Assembly (NCBI RefSeq): GCF_002929745.1
Contig: NZ_PJIQ01000011.1
Coordinates: 1-64,000 of the forward strand
DNA length: 64,000 nt
Source of the DNA: Arthrobacter sp. B1805
Lineage (GTDB): Bacteria > Actinomycetota > Actinomycetes > Actinomycetales > Micrococcaceae
Direction of reading: 5' to 3'
Position numbers and translations under genes: made by a program. Of this stretch, positions 60,313 to 64,000 are shown piece after piece. The notes under the pieces are model-generated. The model did not search any database. It was not told the DNA's origin and saw nothing but the letters and a program-made list of their open reading frames with translations. Each line of letters starts with the position of its first letter. Position 1 is the stretch's first letter.

Positions 60313-61089
60313 TCAGGCCTTAGTGGCCGTGCGGCGGACCATATAGGTACCGCCGGCTGCTGCGGCGAGGACGAGGCCGCCACCGAGGGCGATCATGCCG
60401 GCGTTGGTGCTGCCGGTTTCCTGGGCGACACCGGTGTCGGCTCCGCCTTCGGGCATGGCGCCCATCTGGGTGGCGGTCAGCGTGCCGCACAGTGCCGGCG
60501 AGGTGGCGCCGAGCGGGAGGTCCGGGTTCAGGTCGCTGGGCGAGTTGAAGACTTCCTCGGACACGCCAGCGGTGGCGGGGTCCAGGCCGTGGACGACGAC
60601 GACTGCGGTACCGGACTCCAGCGATGCCTTGGTAGCGGCGTCGAGGGTGATCTCGCGCTGGACACTGTATGTGCCGCCCTGGCCGCCGAGCTCAAGGTTC
60701 AGGCCCTCGGCCGGGGTGGTGGCACCGCTGGTGGTCAGCGTGGTCTGAATGGCGCCGTAGAGATCCGCAGCTTCGGTGACGCTGACGATGCCGTCACTGT
60801 TGGCGTCCTTGGCCGGGGTTGGGCACTGGCCCAACGCTCCGCCGTGGACGTGCTGGACGTGCGGGTACGGTCCGTCCATGAAGGTCTCGGCGAGGCCGGA
60901 AACCTGCAGGTTCACCATCGCGGTGTCGCCGGTGACGTCGACGGTGATCGTGCCGGTGCCCGTGGTGCCGTTGAGCTGGCCCAGGGTCGAGGAGTAGGAA
61001 GCGTCAGCTGCCATGGCGGATCCGCCGGACAGGGCCAGGGCGCCCAGGGCGAGGGTCGGGACTGCGAGCAGTCGCATGGTGTTCTTCAT
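60313..61089 (-). CDS. secreted CHRD-domain protein with C-terminal wall/membrane anchor
   Basis: A 258-residue protein. The signal peptide is RLLAVPTLALGALALSGGSAMAAD. The CHRD domain has YSSTLGQLNGTTGTGTITVDV, HVQHVHGGALGQCP and VVVVHGLD, the His-containing core of chordin-like repeats, split by an EF-hand-like DANSDGIVSVTEA (Ca2+ loop DANSDGIVSVTE). The end QETGSTNAGMIALGGGLVLAAAAGGTYMVRRTATKA has a sortase-like xxxTG motif, helix and basic tail. AAGGA precedes ATG 61089. It should sit at the cell surface; the biological role is unknown. Confidence 0.85.
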   Translation of the reverse strand: MKNTMRLLAVPTLALGALALSGGSAMAADASYSSTLGQLNGTTGTGTITVDVTGDTAMVNLQVSGLAETFMDGPYPHVQHVHGGALGQCPTPAKDANSDGIVSVTEAADLYGAIQTTLTTSGATTPAEGLNLELGGQGGTYSVQREITLDAATKASLESGTAVVVVHGLDPATAGVSEEVFNSPSDLNPDLPLGATSPALCGTLTATQMGAMPEGGADTGVAQETGSTNAGMIALGGGLVLAAAAGGTYMVRRTATKA

Positions 61090-61337
61090 CAGGTGAGTCC
61101 TTTGCTGTGCGAGTGAGACGCACACAACTTATCAGTGTGCTTACCGTGATTCGGATAGCTTCTGCAAAGAGATGGGCACCGATTTTCTAACATTCGTACA
61201 ACCGGCCCTGAAAGGTGACCTGTTCGGGTCGCATGCTGACCCGCATGGCCAGTGCGTTCCTGTCCCGGGGCAACGTGCTCGAGCAGTTCCACGACGCCCC
61301 AGGATGTGCGTGCGAGCCATGCCTGGTTCATCGGTGA

Positions 61338-61463
61338 TCACCAGGCATCCTGCAGCGCGGGGACCTGGTTCTTGAACGCTTTCCCGGATAGGGGCCTCCC
61401 ATGGATAAGGACCGCGGGACGCCCGTCCCCACCGGTGTCATCCACGTGCAGGTGGTGTTCTTG
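61338..61463 (-). pseudogene. alpha/beta-hydrolase remnant
   Basis: The minus strand reads QEHHLHVDDTGGDGRPAVLIHG, then RPLSGKAFKNQVPALQDAW before a stop at 61338. This is the N-terminal strand, oxyanion loop (HG-x-PLSG) and first helix of a peroxidase-type alpha/beta hydrolase. Nucleophile and His parts are gone. The surrounding 61090-61791 shows no other gene, so this is an eroded fragment. Confidence 0.65.
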
Positions 61464-61791
61464 AACAGACAGTGATGAGCGACGATCTCCGTCATCGCAT
61501 CTGTCCTTCTGGTGTTGATCCAGAACCGATGTACAACGAACCTGAATCCAATGAAGTAGCGACGCGACTCCGCGGCCACGTCTCCACCCTAGATATCCGT
61601 CAGCATGCTGTCCTTCGGCGGATCGGTGCGCTACCGCACAGTCCCTTTCATTCTGAGCAGCACCGCCATATCGATATTCCGCGTGGAACCGTGCAGTGTC
61701 GGGAGGTCGTGGGAGCGCTGGGCGGGGTGGGTGGGGTGGGTTTATCCATAGAAGCCGTCGAGCTTGGTGCTGCTGGTGTTGTGGATGATTT

Positions 61792-62224
61792 TCAGGAGAA
61801 GCCGATTGAGTTCCGTGCTTTCATACCTGTGAGTCCTGCGTCACTGAGGTCGTTGGTGGTCAGAGCAATGTCCCACACGGTCGTGAGTGCTCCCCTGCCG
61901 CTATCGGTGATCTGTACCGGGTTCCTGCGTCCGCGGGCCCGGTCACCCATGCGGCGGATCAACCCACGCTCCTCGAGCCCGTCGAGCAGCGGTGCGATGC
62001 TTTGCGGACGCACCAGCACCGACCGTGCCAGATCAGCCTGCGTCATCTTCGGGGCAATCGCCAGGTACGCAAGGACCCCGAAAATGGATGGGATTGAACC
62101 CATGGGCTGCGAGGCGTTCGGACAAGCGCTGACCCATAGAGCGCGCCACACGCACGATGCTCCACGTCAGAATCTGATCCAGCTCCTGGGCTGTCAACCC
62201 TCGATCATCGTCCACAACACCCAC
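61792..62224 (-). pseudogene. MarR-family regulator, frameshifted
   Basis: From GTG 62224 the frame reads GLTAQELDQILTWSIVRVARSMGQRLSERLAAHGFNPIHF and then goes out of phase. In the next frame GVLAYLAIAPKMTQADLARSVLVRPQSIAPLLDGLEERGLIRR and RARGRRNPVQITDSG give the winged helix and run to 61792. The break is at TTTT (about 62080), where one T fewer restores a continuous MarR. It diverges from the PPOX gene and probably once controlled it. A sequencing error cannot be excluded. Confidence 0.8.
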
Positions 62225-62313
62225 TCCTCTTACCGCATCCCCGCTGCTAGCCTCCCTTACAGAATCCTGTTCCTTTCGTGATGGATTCTGTTCTCCTACT
62301 CGGGAAGGTTCTC

Positions 62314-62811
62314 ATGACTGATACGACGACCAAGGACAGCAAGCACATCGCCGAACTGGTGAGCGACGCGAAAGTGGCGATGCTGACCACGATGACAGTC
62401 GACGGGCAGCACGTCAGCCGGCCGATGGGCCTGCAGGAAGCAGAGTTCGACGGCGACCTGTGGTTCTTCGCCTACGAACAATCCGCGAAGGTCGCGCAGG
62501 TCAAGGTGAACCCCGCGGTCAACGTGTCGTTCTCCAACGACAAGAACAGTTCATGGACTTCGATCACGGGCCGCGCAGAGATTGTTCATGACCGGCACAA
62601 AGCCGAAGAGCTCTACACCCCGACCCTGAAGGCGTGGTTCCCGGACGGAGTGGACACTGAGGGCATCACCTTGATCAAGATCCACGCCGACTCCGCGGAG
62701 TACTGGGAAGGACCCAGCAGCACCGTTGGATTCGCCCTCGGGACTCTGCGCGCCGCGGTGACGAAGAATCCCGACAACGACCCCATCACCAACAAAACCG
62801 TGCAGCTATGA
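62314..62811 (+). CDS. pyridoxamine 5'-phosphate oxidase-family (stress protein 26-like) protein
   Basis: A 165-residue split-barrel flavin-binding protein: SDAKVAMLTTMTVDGQHVSRPMGLQEAEFDGDLWFFAYEQSAKVAQVKVNPAVNVSFSND, and WTSITGRAEIVHDRHKAEELYTPTLKAWFPDG. This is the GSP26/PPOX-related group that binds FMN or F420; the catalytic role is unclear. GGAAGG precedes ATG 62314, and the longer frame from 62278 has no site. It is divergent from the broken MarR gene. Confidence 0.87.
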   Translation: MTDTTTKDSKHIAELVSDAKVAMLTTMTVDGQHVSRPMGLQEAEFDGDLWFFAYEQSAKVAQVKVNPAVNVSFSNDKNSSWTSITGRAEIVHDRHKAEELYTPTLKAWFPDGVDTEGITLIKIHADSAEYWEGPSSTVGFALGTLRAAVTKNPDNDPITNKTVQL

Positions 62812-62857
62812 CACCAGGACCGGCACCCGCGGCGACGAGAGCACCAGCAGGTCACCG

Positions 62858-63052
62858 TTGTCCCGGGTGCTGGTCCTCGAAGCCAACAGGCCCTCGGGCA
62901 AGAAAATAGTTCAGCAAGCACTGGAACGCGGCCATCGAGTTGTCGCCCTGACGCGGAACCCGGATATGCACCCACTCCGGCACAAACACCTGGTCATGAT
63001 CGGAGGAAATGCCACCGTCCCTGCTGTCCAGGACGACGCAATTGCCCGGTGA
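62858..63052 (+). pseudogene. NmrA/NAD(P)-binding protein, N-terminal fragment
   Basis: A TTG at 62858 opens SRVLVLEANRPSGKKIVQQALERGHRVVALTRNPD, the Rossmann first strand (G-A-x-G-x-x-G here changed to E-A-N-R-P-S-G), then VMIGGNATVPAVQDDAIAR and a stop. A full protein would be about 200 residues or more. The altered dinucleotide motif and early stop show decay. The following 268 bases hold no gene. Confidence 0.7.
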
Positions 63053-63320
63053 GACCAGGTGATCTCCATAATCAGTGCTCCTGCCGAATTCAAAACGACC
63101 TTATGAGGAACGCATCAGCGCCGGCCTCCCGACAGCCCCGACGACGAGGGCGGATCAGTGAGCGTTCAACGCCACCTTCGGCTGCCAGAGAAAACCAGCG
63201 GCGTGTGGCAAGCGGTGGGATCCACCTGCGGATCAATAACGGCCCGCAAACAACCGATTGTGCGCCGGTCCGGTTCGACGTTTCCTCGGCCGGCAGGGTC
63301 GGGGAAGAGGTTGAGCAAAT

Positions 63321-64000
63321 TCAGCCAGCGGCGGGGTAGACCACCCCGGTGAGCCGCTCCGACTCCTCCCACAGCCTCCGCGCCGCCGCGTCATCAGATG
63401 CCGACGCAGATCGCTCGACCCTTTTCGGGGCGCCGCGCAGCTCGAACAGGCCTGGTCCCCAGTAGTCACCGGTGCGCACGTCCGGCATTGTGGCGGCATA
63501 GATCGAGGGAAGGGCGCCGGCCTCGTCGCTCTGCGCCAGAACAGCGTTGCCGATCTTCATCACACCGGCCAGCAGTGATGAGCCATGTCCGTTCTGCAAG
63601 TGGGTGGCGGCGTAACCAGGATGCGCTGCGGCGACACACAGCGCCGGGTAACGGCGCCCCAGCTCCCGGGCGAACAACAGATTCGCCAGCTTGCTCTGGC
63701 CGTATGCGCCCCACCGAGAGTACGAGCGCTCAGACTGCAGGTCCTCGAAGCGCATCGCGCCGATCCGGTGCGCTCCACTGGAAACGACCACGACCCGAGG
63801 AACGGGTGCCGCGAGCAGCAGCGGCAACAGATGACCGGTCAGGGCGAAGTGCCCCAGATGATTGGTGCCCAATTGCATCTCGAAGCCGTCCGCCGTGACA
63901 CGCCGCGGTGTCGCCATGACGCCAGCATTATCGACCAACAGGTCCAGGACCGCGGCGCGTTCCTGCACCTGTCCGGCAGCCGCCTCCACTGAACTCAGCG
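63321..64000 (-). CDS. short-chain dehydrogenase/reductase, 5' end outside window
   Basis: The frame is open to the window edge (LSSVEAAAGQVQERAAVLDLLVDNAGVM...). SDR motifs seen: DNAGVM, NHLGHFALTGHLLPLL, catalytic Ser in VVVVSSGAH, YGQSK (Tyr-x3-Lys), then AAHPGYAATHLQ. This is the retinol-dehydrogenase-like group acting on diverse alcohols. The Rossmann glycine motif lies beyond 64000. The visible part has no defect. The GTG at 63989 is not a true start, since homology runs upstream of it. Confidence 0.85.
   Translation of the reverse strand, partial: LSSVEAAAGQVQERAAVLDLLVDNAGVMATPRRVTADGFEMQLGTNHLGHFALTGHLLPLLLAAPVPRVVVVSSGAHRIGAMRFEDLQSERSYSRWGAYGQSKLANLLFARELGRRYPALCVAAAHPGYAATHLQNGHGSSLLAGVMKIGNAVLAQSDEAGALPSIYAATMPDVRTGDYWGPGLFELRGAPKRVERSASASDDAAARRLWEESERLTGVVYPAAG

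Noticed and set aside
61472-62281. 269-codon plus-strand frame
   Set aside because: Its second half is antisense to the MarR pseudogene and the first half lacks any family pattern.

Overview
The window looks like accessory DNA of a GC-rich actinobacterium, most likely Micrococcaceae (Arthrobacter or a relative). The proteins are actinobacterial in style, GTG/TTG starts are common, and genes are packed in overlapping operons. Mobilization genes, two serine recombinases, three or more insertion sequences and many decayed genes point to a mobilizable plasmid or genomic island. I see no replication initiator, partition genes, rRNA or tRNA in these 64 kb, so plasmid versus island is undecided. Placement in the family is inference from protein style; no search was run.

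Layout. (1) 1-4.8 kb: the start of a DUF808 gene, a DUF3105 membrane protein, then a mobilization module (MobC, MOBP-type relaxase and a coiled-coil partner) with a candidate oriT. (2) 4.9-11.2 kb: a very large DarB-like methylase-helicase, a small gene nested in its 5' end, and a serine resolvase. (3) 12-18.2 kb: a K+ channel, an APC permease, a copper region (two Cys-rich four-helix copper-storage proteins, a secreted DUF305 protein, a CsoR-like operator and a copZ-like gene broken by a 20-bp duplication), and an orphan ProX/OpuAC-type lipoprotein. (4) 18.4-26.6 kb: one operon for only the membrane arm of complex I (nuoA, H, J, K, L, M, N), with the nuoBCD position taken by one unusual protein that has NuoB-like and NuoD-like stretches joined by an HGGMD repeat. 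(5) 26.8-34.8 kb: an IS graveyard with an IS30 remnant, a cut SDR gene, a frameshifted DUF1440 gene, intact-looking IS1380 and IS3 elements, a second resolvase, a DUF7793-like gene and an IS30 transposase.

(6) 35-43.5 kb: a monooxygenase, a methyltransferase, a MerA-like flavoprotein, a CDP-alcohol phosphatidyltransferase, a TVP38 protein and a four-gene ABC transporter. The content recalls the E. coli ydjX...ynjBCDF neighbourhood. (7) 43.6-50.8 kb: a small alarmone synthetase, TerC, a YflT-type stress protein, a MarR with a SnoaL-like partner, a second TVP38 protein and remnants. (8) 50.9-58.1 kb: a drug/stress efflux region (aldo/keto reductase, MarR, TetR, 14-TM MFS pump, TetR with a perfect palindromic operator, MMPL transporter). 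(9) 58.3-64 kb: a membrane histidine kinase, a surface CHRD protein, a frameshifted MarR, a PPOX-family protein and two truncated oxidoreductases.

Two 70-bp near-identical direct repeats (11671-11740 and 34696-34765) bracket 23 kb that holds the copper genes, the short complex I and the IS elements. This suggests the segment was gained, or can be lost, as a unit.
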